64,000 nucleotides of DNA from JBBDWK01 sp040902885 (GTDB lineage: Bacteria; Acidobacteriota; Terriglobia; Bryobacterales; Bryobacteraceae), in assembly GCA_040902885.1 (NCBI GenBank), contig JBBDWK010000092.1:1-64000 (forward strand), read 5' to 3'. A program made the position numbers and the translations under genes. Below are positions 1 to 8,377 of the stretch, in pieces. A model generated the notes under the pieces. It saw nothing but the letters and a program-made list of their open reading frames with translations, did no database searches and was not told the origin of the DNA. Each line of letters starts with the position of its first letter. Position 1 is the first letter of the stretch.

Positions 1-121
1 AGTAACGGACAGAACCGCTGCACGTCCATAAACGGTTATTTCAACAAGTTCCTAGCAGTTGGAAATTGCAGCCGCGTTGCTTGCGGGTTACGAAATCTTC
101 ACAAGCCGGGAAATTTTCCTG

Positions 122-1135
122 CTATGCCAGCGCGACCTTCTGGCCCGTCCGGCACGACTGGTAGACGGCCATCACCAGCTCTAGCGCCTGGTAGCCTTCC
201 TCGCCGCCAAGCAGAGGCTTCCGGCCCGTGCGGATGGCTTCGCCGAAGTCCAGGAACTGGCGCTCAAACGGCTCGAGAGAGATGGCCATGGGATCGGAGG
301 CCCCGGAAGCGACGTCGCGCGCAACGGGAGCCTGCTCGCCTTCGTCGTTCTCCACGTCCCACGTGGTCAGCTTGTCGCCGGAGATGATGGCGGTCCCTTT
401 GGTTCCATGGAACTCGGTGCGCTCCGTGTATCCCGGCCAGAAGGCGGTGGAGGCCTGAATGACGCCCGTGGCTCCGTTCGCATAGCGCACCACTGCATTT
501 ACTACGTCCTCGGATTCGATCTTGTGCAGCGCCCCAAGCTGCCAGTAGCCAAACAGCTCGCTCACCGGTCCGGCCATCCAGCGAAGGATGTCGAGTTGGT
601 GAATCGCCTGGTTGATGAGCGCCCCGCCGCCTTCCACCGCCCAGCTTCCTTTGATGGGGCGGGAGTAGTAAGCGGCCGAGCGATGCCATTTCACGTAGCA
701 ATCGGCCTGCAGCAGCTTGCCGAGCCGCCCCTGTGCGATGGCGCGAATCAGAAACTGGCTCGACTCGTCGAAGCGGTGCTGGCTCACAACGCCGAGCTGA
801 ATTCCCGCCTGGCACGCCGTATCGATCATGCGGCGCGCGGTTTCCAGATTGGTGGCGATCGGCTTCTGCACCTGTACGTGCTTGCCGGTCTGCGCGCAAA
901 TCTCGATGGGCTGCAGGCGAAAGTCCGGAAACGTGCAAACGTCCACGTAATCGACGTTCGGATGCCGGCAGACCTCTTCGTAGGTGTTGACGAACTCCGC
1001 GCCGTGCCGGTCCGCGAACCGTTTCCCGGACTCCTCGAAGATATCCGTGCAGACCGTCACCCGATACCCGATGTTGCGATACGCTTCCGCGTGCTTCTGG
1101 GAGATGGCTCCCGTTCCGATGATTCCAACCTTCAT
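122..1135 (-). CDS. Gfo/Idh/MocA family NAD(P)-dependent oxidoreductase
   Basis: Predicted 337-aa cytosolic sugar or cyclitol dehydrogenase; substrate unknown. The N-terminus carries a Rossmann dinucleotide motif (GIIGTGAISQKH, residues 4-15). A KPIA segment in the mid N-domain matches the family's EKP motif, with Gln in place of the usual Glu. The C-terminal half has the alpha/beta substrate domain with a GGGALINQAIHQLD stretch, where the His is the usual catalytic-site residue. The open frame extends upstream to 1300, but the Rossmann strand begins directly at the ATG at 1133-1135, so that start is chosen. It is divergent from the SurA-like gene at 1182, with a short shared promoter gap. 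No signal peptide is seen, unlike the other family member at 8378. Confidence 0.9.
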   Translation of the reverse strand: MKVGIIGTGAISQKHAEAYRNIGYRVTVCTDIFEESGKRFADRHGAEFVNTYEEVCRHPNVDYVDVCTFPDFRLQPIEICAQTGKHVQVQKPIATNLETARRMIDTACQAGIQLGVVSQHRFDESSQFLIRAIAQGRLGKLLQADCYVKWHRSAAYYSRPIKGSWAVEGGGALINQAIHQLDILRWMAGPVSELFGYWQLGALHKIESEDVVNAVVRYANGATGVIQASTAFWPGYTERTEFHGTKGTAIISGDKLTTWDVENDEGEQAPVARDVASGASDPMAISLEPFERQFLDFGEAIRTGRKPLLGGEEGYQALELVMAVYQSCRTGQKVALA

Positions 1136-1181
1136 ACCGTGATATTGTACCCTTCCACGTTCGGTAGAATGAAGGAAAGAC

Positions 1182-2219
1182 ATGTATTTCTCTACGTACC
1201 AGGGCGCGGCTTGTTTTGCGGCTTTACTGCTGCTGTTTTCCGCGTGCAAGAAAGCCGCCTCCTCCAATGTGGCAGCTTCGGTGAACAACCGGGCGATCAC
1301 CTATGCCGAACTGGAGAAGACCTACCAGTCCCAGTTCGGCGAGGGCGCGGACCGTTCGAGCGAGGACCAGGTCACCATCCAGAAGCACGAGCTGCTGCGC
1401 AACATGATCGACAACGAGATCATGCTCCAGCGCGCCGAGAAGCAGGGCCTGATGGCCGTGGATTCGGACGTGGAGGCCAAGTTCAACGAGCTGAAAGCCG
1501 GCTACACACAGGAGGAGTTTCAGAAACGGCTCGAGGAGCGCAAGTTGACGGCCGAGGATCTCAAGACCCAGATTCGCCGCGATTTGAGCATTCAGAAGCT
1601 GTTCAACAAGGAACTCACCGCCCGCATCGCCATCACCGACGCCGATATCACCAACTTCTACAACACCAACAAGGCGAGTTTCAATCTGGCTGAGCCGCGC
1701 GTTCATCTGGCGCAGATTCTGGTCACGCCCTTTCCCAATTCGAACGTACGCAACCTGAAGAACGACAAGGCGGCGAGCGACGAGCAGGCGAAGAAGAAGA
1801 TTGAACTCCTGGAATCGCGCCTCCGCCAGGGCGAGGACTTTGCCATGCTCGCCCAGAACTTCTCCGAGGATCCCAGCACGGCTGCCAGCGGCGGCGATCT
1901 GGGTATGGTTCCGGAATCGGCGCTCGACCAGGCCAATGTGGAGCTGCGCAAGATGGTCATGATGCTCCAGCCGGGGCAGATTTCTCCCATCATACGGACG
2001 CAGGAAGGCTATCGCATTCTGAAGTTGATTACCAAGGAGCCCAAGGGCCAGCGCGAGTTGAACGATCCGCGCGTGCAGCAAACAATTCGCGAGACTCTAT
2101 TCAACCGCAAGGACCAGCTTCTGAAAGCGGCCTACTTCGAGGTTGGGCGGAATGAGGCCAACGTAGTCAACTATCTCGCTCGCCGCATAGCCGGCAACGC
2201 GGAGAAGACGGGCAAGTAA
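1182..2219 (+). CDS. SurA/PpiC-type peptidyl-prolyl isomerase lipoprotein
   Basis: 345-aa periplasmic chaperone/rotamase. The signal peptide ends in a lipobox (LLFSAC, Cys at about residue 22), so it is probably a lipoprotein. A SurA N-terminal chaperone domain covers about residues 30-165. A parvulin (PpiC) domain covers about 175-290, with hallmark VHLAQILV, GEDFAMLAQNFSEDPS and GGDLGMV segments. It should help outer-membrane proteins fold; LptD and a TonB receptor occur elsewhere in the window. The start has a GAAGGAAAG ribosome-binding site and a TAGAAT -10-like hexamer at 1165-1170. It heads the plus-strand series through YjbQ, and a perfect 8-bp hairpin follows its stop codon. Assignment to SurA rather than PrsA-like proteins is family-level only. 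Confidence 0.9.
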   Translation: MYFSTYQGAACFAALLLLFSACKKAASSNVAASVNNRAITYAELEKTYQSQFGEGADRSSEDQVTIQKHELLRNMIDNEIMLQRAEKQGLMAVDSDVEAKFNELKAGYTQEEFQKRLEERKLTAEDLKTQIRRDLSIQKLFNKELTARIAITDADITNFYNTNKASFNLAEPRVHLAQILVTPFPNSNVRNLKNDKAASDEQAKKKIELLESRLRQGEDFAMLAQNFSEDPSTAASGGDLGMVPESALDQANVELRKMVMMLQPGQISPIIRTQEGYRILKLITKEPKGQRELNDPRVQQTIRETLFNRKDQLLKAAYFEVGRNEANVVNYLARRIAGNAEKTGK

Positions 2220-2220
2220 G

Positions 2221-2239
2221 CGTTCCGGGAACCGGAACG
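2221..2239 (+). terminator. 8-bp perfect hairpin after the SurA-like stop codon
   Basis: CGTTCCGG at 2221-2228 pairs perfectly with CCGGAACG at 2232-2239 around a GAA loop, starting one base after the TAA at 2217-2219. There is no T-tract, so it may be a weak or processing terminator rather than a strong intrinsic one. It could insulate the rotamase gene from yggX. Confidence 0.4.
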
Positions 2240-2268
2240 TAGTATCCTGGATTCTAGGAGAGGCAAAC

Positions 2269-2598
2269 ATGGGTTGTGGCGGTGGAAGGCCCCCGGTCTT
2301 CGAAGAAATCAAACCAGGCACACGGACTGTGAAGTGCGTGAAGCTTCAGAGGGAACTGCCCGGCCTGGACGAAGTCCCTTTCGAGGGCCATCCCCTCGGA
2401 CAGCGCATCTACGAGAACGTCTCCAAGGAAGCCTGGAAGCTGTGGGTGGAGCACATGAAGATGCTCATGAACGAGTATCGGCTCAACCTCGGCACGGCGG
2501 AAGCGCAGGAGTTCCTTTTGAAGCAGATGGAAGAGTACTTCTTCGGCGAGGGCGCGGCGCTTCCGCCCGATTTCGTGCCGCCGCAGACCAAGAATTAA
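2269..2598 (+). CDS. yggX: YggX-type Fe(II)-trafficking / oxidative damage protection protein
   Basis: 109 aa. Residues about 20-95 match the YggX family: CVKLQRELPGL, then GQRIYENVSKEAWKLW, then the MLMNEYRLN segment. In enterobacteria YggX protects Fe-S clusters from oxidants; the equivalent Cys is residue 23 here. The protein is longer than the roughly 90-aa enterobacterial form because of an N-terminal MGCGGGRPPVF extension holding a second Cys and a glycine run. This start is favoured by an AGGAGAGG site just upstream of the ATG at 2269. Its position 16 bp before a radical SAM gene, an Fe-S enzyme that may carry Sec, is functionally suggestive; that link is inference. Confidence 0.9.
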   Translation: MGCGGGRPPVFEEIKPGTRTVKCVKLQRELPGLDEVPFEGHPLGQRIYENVSKEAWKLWVEHMKMLMNEYRLNLGTAEAQEFLLKQMEEYFFGEGAALPPDFVPPQTKN

Positions 2599-2614
2599 GC
2601 GCGGCGGGCGCATC

Positions 2615-4003
2615 ATGCCCGGACCTCCCGTGAACGTAGTTCTGCTTTCGACCTACGAGCTCGGGCGCCAGCCTTTCGGACTGGCCTCCCCGGCGGCGTG
2701 GATTCGCGCCCGGGGAGCCAGCGTCACCTGCGCCGATCTCTCCCGCAGCCCCCTTCCTCAGGCCGCCGTCCGGGAAGCGGATCTCGTCGCTCTCTATCTG
2801 CCGATGCATACTGCCACGCGTCTCGCGGCCCCGGTGATCGAGCGCGTGCGCCGGCTGAACCCCCAAGCGCATCTCTGCGGCTATGGGCTTTACGCTCCGA
2901 TGAACGAAGAGTTCCTGCGCGGCATCGGCGTGCAGACCATCCTCGGCGGCGAGTTCGAGCAGTCGTTGGCGGACCTGGCAGGCAGCCTGGAGAACGGACG
3001 CTTGCCGGCGCCGTCGCATACGTCTCTGGAGCGTCTGCACTTTATCGTGCCGGACCGCTCCGGCCTGCCTTCCGCCAGACGGTACGCCACTCTCCTTGCC
3101 GGCGGGGTTCGCAAAGTGGTTGGCTATACAGAGGCCAGCCGCGGCTGCAAGCATCTGTGCCGTCACTGCCCGGTAGTGCCTGTGTACAACGGCGTCTTTC
3201 GCGTGGTGCAGAAGGACGTGGTGCTCGAAGACATCCGCCGTCAGGTCGCGGAGGGCGTGGAGCATATCACGTTCGGCGACCCCGACTTCTTCAACGGCGT
3301 GGGCCACGCGATGGCCATCGTGGAGGCGCTGCATGCCGAGCATCCCTCGCTCACGTACGATGCGACCATCAAGATTGAGCACCTGCTTCAGCAGCGGCGG
3401 CATCTCGGCCGTCTCGCCGCAACCGGATGCCTCTTCGTGACCAGCGCGGTCGAGAGCATCGACGATGCCGTTCTGAACCGGTTGGAAAAGGGCCACACAC
3501 GGGCGGATTTCGTCGAAGCCGTCGATGTGACTCGCCGCACCGGTCTCACGCTGGCCCCCACCTTCATTCCGTTCACGCCATGGATAACTTGGGAGAACTA
3601 TCGCGAACTGCTCCGCCTGCTGGCCGATCTCGATCTGATGGAGAACGTGGCGCCCATCCAGCTTGCGATCCGGCTGCTGATCCCGGCGGGATCGCGGCTG
3701 TTGGAGCTTGAGGAGGTTCGAGGTATCGCCGGGCCCTTCGAGCCGGCGGCGCTTTCCTATCCCTGGAAGCATCGGGATCCGGCGCTCGACCGCTTGTGCG
3801 CGGCGATTCAGGATTCGATCAAGCGCGAAGAGCGCGGAGAGACGTCGCGCCCGGAAATTTTCAGGAAGATCTGGAACCTTGCAAACGCGGGACTTCCGCT
3901 GCCTGAGAACTATGCGCTGATGCCGCGCGCCGCGATTCCTTACCTGAACGAGCCCTGGTACTGTTGAGCGGAACCAACCGAAGAGCAGGTGGCTCTTCTC
4001 TGA
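2615..4003 (+). CDS. CUAEP-tail radical SAM protein, candidate selenoprotein with UGA=Sec at 3965-3967
   Basis: An apparent stop TGA at 3965-3967 is followed in frame by GCG GAA CCA, giving a C-terminus WYC-Sec-AEPTEEQVALL that ends at TGA 4001-4003 (462 aa with Sec at 451). The N-terminal ~150 residues resemble a B12-binding-like domain. The radical SAM core starts with CKHLCRHC (about residues 178-185), a CxxxCxxC [4Fe-4S] motif, and includes an ITFGDPDFFNG segment. A 7-bp hairpin with loop AGGTG sits 12 nt after the TGA, as expected for a bacterial SECIS. From memory, NCBI curates a CUAEP/CCAEP-tail radical SAM (seleno)protein family; the reaction is unknown. The vicinal Cys-Sec pair suggests redox chemistry or a metal ligand. 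Without recoding the product is a 450-aa protein ending in Cys. Confidence 0.85.
3980..3998 (+). promoter_or_regulatory. Bacterial SECIS-like hairpin
   Basis: GAAGAGC (3980-3986) pairs perfectly with GCTCTTC (3992-3998) around loop AGGTG. It starts 12 nt after the in-frame TGA. The E. coli fdhF SECIS has an 11-nt gap and the same GCAGGU core at the apical loop, which is the part read by SelB. The loop also holds AGGTGG (3987-3992), the best Shine-Dalgarno candidate for the ATG at 4003, so SelB binding or ribosome passage could affect downstream initiation. Confidence 0.75.
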
Positions 4004-5289
4004 TGTCTCACCATGAACGTCCCCGGCTCCTGTTGATCGCCGCCACAACCGGATACCAGATCCGCGTCTTCGCCGATGCCGCGCGGCGGCTAGGCCTCGA
4101 TCTCGAGCTGGCGACGGACCGATGCCACATCCTCGAAGACCCCTGGGCGGACCACGCGATCCCCGTGCGCTTCGAAGATCCGTACGGTGCGGCCGCGTTG
4201 CTGGCGGAAGAGCATCGCTTGCGGCCTTTCAAAGCAGTAGTCCCGGTAGGCGACCGCCCGTGCCTGCTCGCTGCCATGGCGGCGGAGCGCGCGGGCATTC
4301 CCCACAACTCGCCCGCCTCGGTGGCCGCCTGCCGCGACAAGCACCTCGCCCGCCAGCGCTTTGAGGCCGCCGGCTTGCGCACTCCCCGCTATTTCCGCGT
4401 TGAGATCTCCGCCAATCCACGCGAAGCTGCCGCGCGGGCGCCCTTCCCTTGCGTGCTGAAGCCGCTCGGGCTTTCCGGCAGCCGCGGCGTGGTGCGCACA
4501 GACAATCCAGCGGAATTCGCGGCGGCGTTCGAACGCATCAAGGCCCTGCTCGAACTGCCGGAGGTCCGGATTCTGCGCGAGCCGCAGCACCGCTACCTTC
4601 AGGTGGAGAGCTTCATTCCCGGCAGCGAGTTCGCACTCGAAGGCATACTCACGGATGGCCGGCTCCATGTACTCGCGCTCTTCGACAAGCCCGATCCTCT
4701 CGACGGTCCTTGCTTCGAGGAAACCATCTACGTCACACCGGCACGGGTCAGCAAGGCGGTGCGCGAAGCGCTGATCTCCACGACGCAGGAAGCCGTGCGG
4801 GCGCTCGGGCTGCACTCCGGTCCGATTCACGCCGAGATGCGATTCAATTCCGAAGGCGTGTGGATGCTGGAGGTCGCCGCACGCTCCATCGGAGGCCTGT
4901 GTACCAAAGCTTTGCGCTTCCGCCTCGACGGTCAACCCGGCTTTGTCCCGCTGGAAGAACTGATCCTGTTGAATGCACTGGGCCGCGACGTTCGTGATGT
5001 ACAGCCCGCCGATCCGGCTTCCGGCGCGATGATGATTCCCATTCCCCGCGAAGGCATCTATGAAAACGTTCGCGGGGTCGAGCGGGCGCAGGCCATCCCG
5101 GGCGTGACGGAAGTTGCCATCACCGCAAGGCCGGGCCAAAAGCTTCTTACGCTGCCCGAAGGCGCGAGCTACCTCGGTTTTATCTTCGCGCGCGGCCATT
5201 CGCCCGATGCCGTGGAACGCGCCCTGCGCGAGGCCCACACGCAACTGCGCTTCGAAATTTCTCCCATCCTGCCCGTCCTCGCTACATAG
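4003..5289 (+). CDS. ATP-grasp domain carboxylate-amine ligase
   Basis: 428-aa ATP-grasp enzyme of the carbamoyl-phosphate-synthase/L-amino-acid-ligase type. A preATP-grasp domain covers about residues 1-110. The ATP-grasp fold covers about 115-310, with FPCVLKPLGLSGSRGV (nucleotide-binding Lys and glycine loop), an ESFIPGSEFALEG segment and an EVAARSIGG metal-binding stretch; a C-terminal cap follows. It should form a peptide or amide bond through an acyl phosphate; the substrates are unknown. The ATG overlaps the last base of the recoded radical SAM frame (TGATG at 4001-4005). A TTG at 3964 would also open this frame, but it lies across the Sec codon. The tight overlap implies a joint pathway with the radical SAM protein. 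Confidence 0.88.
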   Translation: MSHHERPRLLLIAATTGYQIRVFADAARRLGLDLELATDRCHILEDPWADHAIPVRFEDPYGAAALLAEEHRLRPFKAVVPVGDRPCLLAAMAAERAGIPHNSPASVAACRDKHLARQRFEAAGLRTPRYFRVEISANPREAAARAPFPCVLKPLGLSGSRGVVRTDNPAEFAAAFERIKALLELPEVRILREPQHRYLQVESFIPGSEFALEGILTDGRLHVLALFDKPDPLDGPCFEETIYVTPARVSKAVREALISTTQEAVRALGLHSGPIHAEMRFNSEGVWMLEVAARSIGGLCTKALRFRLDGQPGFVPLEELILLNALGRDVRDVQPADPASGAMMIPIPREGIYENVRGVERAQAIPGVTEVAITARPGQKLLTLPEGASYLGFIFARGHSPDAVERALREAHTQLRFEISPILPVLAT

Positions 5290-5326
5290 CGCCCTCGTTG
5301 TACACTGCCTGGACAGGAGAAAATCG

Positions 5327-5830
5327 ATGAAGACATTCTATCTGGCAACGCTCACCTGCTGGCTCCTTCCGGCGTGGGCTCTCGCGCAAAGCGGAAATCC
5401 TCCCAAGATCTTCGGCGATGCGGGCATCGCGGAAGTGATTCGGGTGCGCCTGGACCGCGACGACCTGCTGCTCGAGTCCATCATGGACACAATTAAAAAG
5501 CACAACATTCAGGACGGCGCGGTTCTCACCGCCGCCGGGTCGCTCCAAGAGTGTACCTATCACGGTGTGGTGACGCTCGCGGCCAAGCCCGAGCAGAAGT
5601 TCACCACCAAGAAGGAAGCCATGGAGATTTTGAACGTCAACGGCATCATCGCCGCCGGCGAGCCGCACCTCCATATGACGCTTTCTAACACCAGCGGCGC
5701 TTTTGGCGGACACCTGGAAAAAGGCTGCAAAGTCCTGTACCGCGCGGAGCTGACCATCGCGAAATTTTCGGGCGTGCCCCTGGAACGCAAGCCCAATCGC
5801 GAAGGCGTGCCGGTTCTGCAGAGGAAATGA
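5327..5830 (+). CDS. Secreted PPC (DUF296) domain protein
   Basis: 167 aa with an N-terminal signal peptide (TFYLATLTCWLLPAWALAQ) and a PPC/DUF296 domain at about residues 35-155. The domain shows the GEPHLHMTLSN signature, which forms the His-rich trimer site. PPC domains are best known in plant AT-hook proteins, but stand-alone bacterial versions are common and of unclear function. The signal peptide argues for a periplasmic rather than DNA-binding role. An AGGAGA site sits seven bases before the ATG. It follows the ATP-grasp gene by 37 bp, and YjbQ begins 4 bp after its stop. Confidence 0.85.
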   Translation: MKTFYLATLTCWLLPAWALAQSGNPPKIFGDAGIAEVIRVRLDRDDLLLESIMDTIKKHNIQDGAVLTAAGSLQECTYHGVVTLAAKPEQKFTTKKEAMEILNVNGIIAAGEPHLHMTLSNTSGAFGGHLEKGCKVLYRAELTIAKFSGVPLERKPNREGVPVLQRK

Positions 5831-5834
5831 GGGG

Positions 5835-6254
5835 ATGAAGAGCTATCGGAAAGAGCTGTGGTTCGAAGTGCCGGCGCGCAGGGGGTTCGTGAACATCACG
5901 CCGGAAGTGAAGCGCTGCCTGGAGGAGAGCGGGGTGAAGGAAGGCTTAGCGCTGGTGAACGCGATGCACATCACGGCATCGGTGTTCATCAACGACGACG
6001 AGTCGGGTCTGCACAAGGATTACGAGCGCTGGCTGGAACAACTCGCCCCCCACGAGCCAACCAGCCAGTACCTGCACAACCGAACCGGAGAGGACAACGC
6101 CGACGCCCATCTGAAGCGCCAGGTGATGGGGCGCGAGGTCGTGGTAGCCGTCACGGCCGGGAAACTCGACTTCGGCCCCTGGGAACAGATCTTTTACGGT
6201 GAATTCGACGGCCGCCGAAGGAAGCGCGTGCTAGTCAAGATCATCGGCCAGTAG
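5835..6254 (+). CDS. YjbQ/UPF0047 family protein
   Basis: 139 aa, full length for the UPF0047 family. Diagnostic features are GFVNITPEV near the N-terminus, the AMHITASVFINDDE strand with its conserved His, and EDNADAHLKRQVMG. Family members are reported to have weak thiamine-phosphate-synthase activity in E. coli, but the physiological role is not settled. The gene begins 4 bp after the PPC gene, so co-transcription is likely. It converges with the membrane-protein gene ending at 6267, and there is no obvious terminator in the 12-bp gap. Confidence 0.92.
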   Translation: MKSYRKELWFEVPARRGFVNITPEVKRCLEESGVKEGLALVNAMHITASVFINDDESGLHKDYERWLEQLAPHEPTSQYLHNRTGEDNADAHLKRQVMGREVVVAVTAGKLDFGPWEQIFYGEFDGRRRKRVLVKIIGQ

Positions 6255-6266
6255 CCAGACGTTGAT

Positions 6267-7226
6267 TTACCCGCCCAGCCGCAGCACGAACCACACCATT
6301 CCCACCACGAACAGCAGCGAAGCCGAGACCTGCACGGGCTTCAGCGCGGCGGCTACGCGCCCGATCCGGCTGAACGCAAACGCAAACAGCGCGATGAGCA
6401 TCGCCTCCGCTACCGCCGCGCCCGCCAGCACGTAGCCCGCCTGGTATTCGGTCGAGCGCAGGAACAGCTCCAGGTACAACCCGTGAAATCCGCCCAGTAC
6501 GCCCGCGATCAGCCAGCGCTGGCCGGCCTTAGGCAGCACGAGAATCTCCACCGCCAGATAAGCGATGGTGAGCGCGGCAGCCGCCTCCACGAACCGGGCG
6601 GGCGGACGCCATCCGGCCAAGGGGGCCGCCACCGCCGCCACGACTTGCCCCACCAGGAACATGCCCGCAAGCAGCAGCAACTCGCGCCGGCCGCGGGCCG
6701 CAAGCACGAGGCTCGCCAGGAAAAGTACTTGCGCGGGACCGCTCACCGCCCTCCACCATCCGGCGGCCGATTGGGTGAACGCGATCTCCGCGGCCGAGGG
6801 CGGCTCAAAGCGAATCGTGGCTTTCGGGAACGAGAAATCGAAGATGGCCTGGTCTCTGCGCCCGCCGCGCTCGGCGCGCAGCAGGTGTACGTGATTCGGC
6901 ACGGTCACCGAGTGAAACGTGCACTCCACCTCGAGGCGATCCACCGCCTCCGGGAATTCATACTCCGCCGAGCAGAAATACGCTCCCTGGCCGGCGTCTT
7001 CCCTGCACGACCTTTTGACGAGCCGCGCCGCCTGGCCCGACGTGCCGAAGCGAATGTTCTCGAACAGCGTCTTCCCGGCGTCCTTTACATGCGGCATCTC
7101 GTAAAGCGGCATCCGCATCTCGTAGCGCGCGCGGTTGCCCTCCACCACGATGTCGCCCGTACTCATGCTCATGATGTGCGCCGGAAGAGGCGCCGCGCAC
7201 AGCAGAAAGAGGATAGCGCGCTTCAT
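6267..7226 (-). CDS. HupE/UreJ-like membrane protein
   Basis: 319 aa. A short signal peptide (AILFLLCAAPLPAH) is followed by a ~140-residue extracytoplasmic domain. From about residue 160 there are five or six hydrophobic segments including GGFHGLYLELF, the layout of the HupE/UreJ_2 family. Classical HupE/UreJ proteins are linked to nickel uptake. The longer form with an N-terminal periplasmic domain is widespread and uncharacterised. No hydrogenase or urease gene is near. The start overlaps the stop of the AI-2E-type gene by 4 bp (ATGA), so the two form an operon. Confidence 0.8.
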   Translation of the reverse strand: MKRAILFLLCAAPLPAHIMSMSTGDIVVEGNRARYEMRMPLYEMPHVKDAGKTLFENIRFGTSGQAARLVKRSCREDAGQGAYFCSAEYEFPEAVDRLEVECTFHSVTVPNHVHLLRAERGGRRDQAIFDFSFPKATIRFEPPSAAEIAFTQSAAGWWRAVSGPAQVLFLASLVLAARGRRELLLLAGMFLVGQVVAAVAAPLAGWRPPARFVEAAAALTIAYLAVEILVLPKAGQRWLIAGVLGGFHGLYLELFLRSTEYQAGYVLAGAAVAEAMLIALFAFAFSRIGRVAAALKPVQVSASLLFVVGMVWFVLRLGG

Positions 7227-8305
7227 CGGAGCAAGGGCACTGCTTTCTGTTTGGAATCCACCGGTACGGCCGGAGGCGCCTGACGGATGCGCCGGTATAC
7301 CACCCGCAGCCCGGCCAGAACCGGCACGGAAAGAAACGTACCTGGAATGCCCGCGATCTGCCCTCCGGCAATTGCGCCCAAAATTACCAGCAGAGGGTGC
7401 AGCTCCACTCCCGAAGCCATGAGATGAGGCTGCAAAACGTAATCCTGGAAAAGGCGATACGCAGCCAGGAAAACAATGATCCAGAGCACGTGCGGATATC
7501 CGCTAAAGCCGCTGACCAGCAGAATGATCGCCGTAGCCACCAGCGGACCCACCATGGGGATGAACTCCAGAGGGCAGGCGATGGCCGCCAGCAGAATTCC
7601 GAAGGGCACGCCCGTCGCCGTGAAGAAGGCGCCGTAAAAGACAAACGTGGCCAGCGCCAGAATGATCAGCGCCCGCATGTACTGCGCGAGCAGCACATTC
7701 AGGTCCCCCAGAATCTCTTCGAGCTTCAGCCGTTTCACGGGATCCGTTATGCCGCTCAGCGTCGAATCCATAATTGCCCGGCCGTCCTTGAGGAGGAAGA
7801 AGCTCAGAATCGGAACCAGAACGACGTAAGCCAGATTGCCCGCGGCGAGAACCACTCGCCACCCGGCCTTCGAGAGATAAGAAACGATTTCTCCGGAATG
7901 CTCCTGGATCTGCTCGCGAATCCGGCCGAAGAAGACGTCTTTAGCCCCGGCGATGACTCCCGGCAGCGCCAGAGTATCCGGCTCCTCCATACGCGCCAGC
8001 AGCTCCGGAATCCTCGCCGTGAGCGCGCTCGCCTGCTCCGCCACCATTGAGCCGACGGTGACCGCGAGAACCGCCAGTACGGCGACAAACGCCACGTAAA
8101 CAATTGCCAGGGCCGCCGTGCGTGATTTCGTCGCGGGCAGCAGGCGCACCAGCAAATCCACCATCGGCGCCAGCATGAAGGCAAACAGAACTGCCGACAC
8201 GAAGACCATCAGCGTCTCGCGAATCAGATAGACCAGCGCCAGCAGCGCCAATATCAGGATGGCCGTCCACGTGGCACGCGCGGCGCGTGAGTCGATACCG
8301 AGCAT
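7223..8305 (-). CDS. AI-2E family transporter (PerM/TqsA-like)
   Basis: 360-aa inner-membrane protein with about seven or eight hydrophobic segments: a paired hairpin near the N-terminus, a soluble central stretch at about residues 75-150, then clustered C-terminal helices. The segment PILSFFLLKDG is characteristic of this family. Members have been linked to autoinducer export or Na+/H+ antiport; the substrate cannot be told here. It is the first gene of a two-gene operon with the HupE-like protein, divergent from the oxidoreductase at 8378. Confidence 0.88.
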   Translation of the reverse strand: MLGIDSRAARATWTAILILALLALVYLIRETLMVFVSAVLFAFMLAPMVDLLVRLLPATKSRTAALAIVYVAFVAVLAVLAVTVGSMVAEQASALTARIPELLARMEEPDTLALPGVIAGAKDVFFGRIREQIQEHSGEIVSYLSKAGWRVVLAAGNLAYVVLVPILSFFLLKDGRAIMDSTLSGITDPVKRLKLEEILGDLNVLLAQYMRALIILALATFVFYGAFFTATGVPFGILLAAIACPLEFIPMVGPLVATAIILLVSGFSGYPHVLWIIVFLAAYRLFQDYVLQPHLMASGVELHPLLVILGAIAGGQIAGIPGTFLSVPVLAGLRVVYRRIRQAPPAVPVDSKQKAVPLLR

Positions 8306-8377
8306 TTTCCTTTAATGGTAACAATTGCCGCACGGCGGCGGCGTTCGTCCGCCCACCCTTGTGATAGAATCGCGGGC

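Noticed and set aside
3964..4002. TTG 3964 as start of the ATP-grasp gene
   Set aside because: It would overlap the radical SAM Sec codon; ATG 4003 has an AGGTGG site and gives the natural N-terminus.
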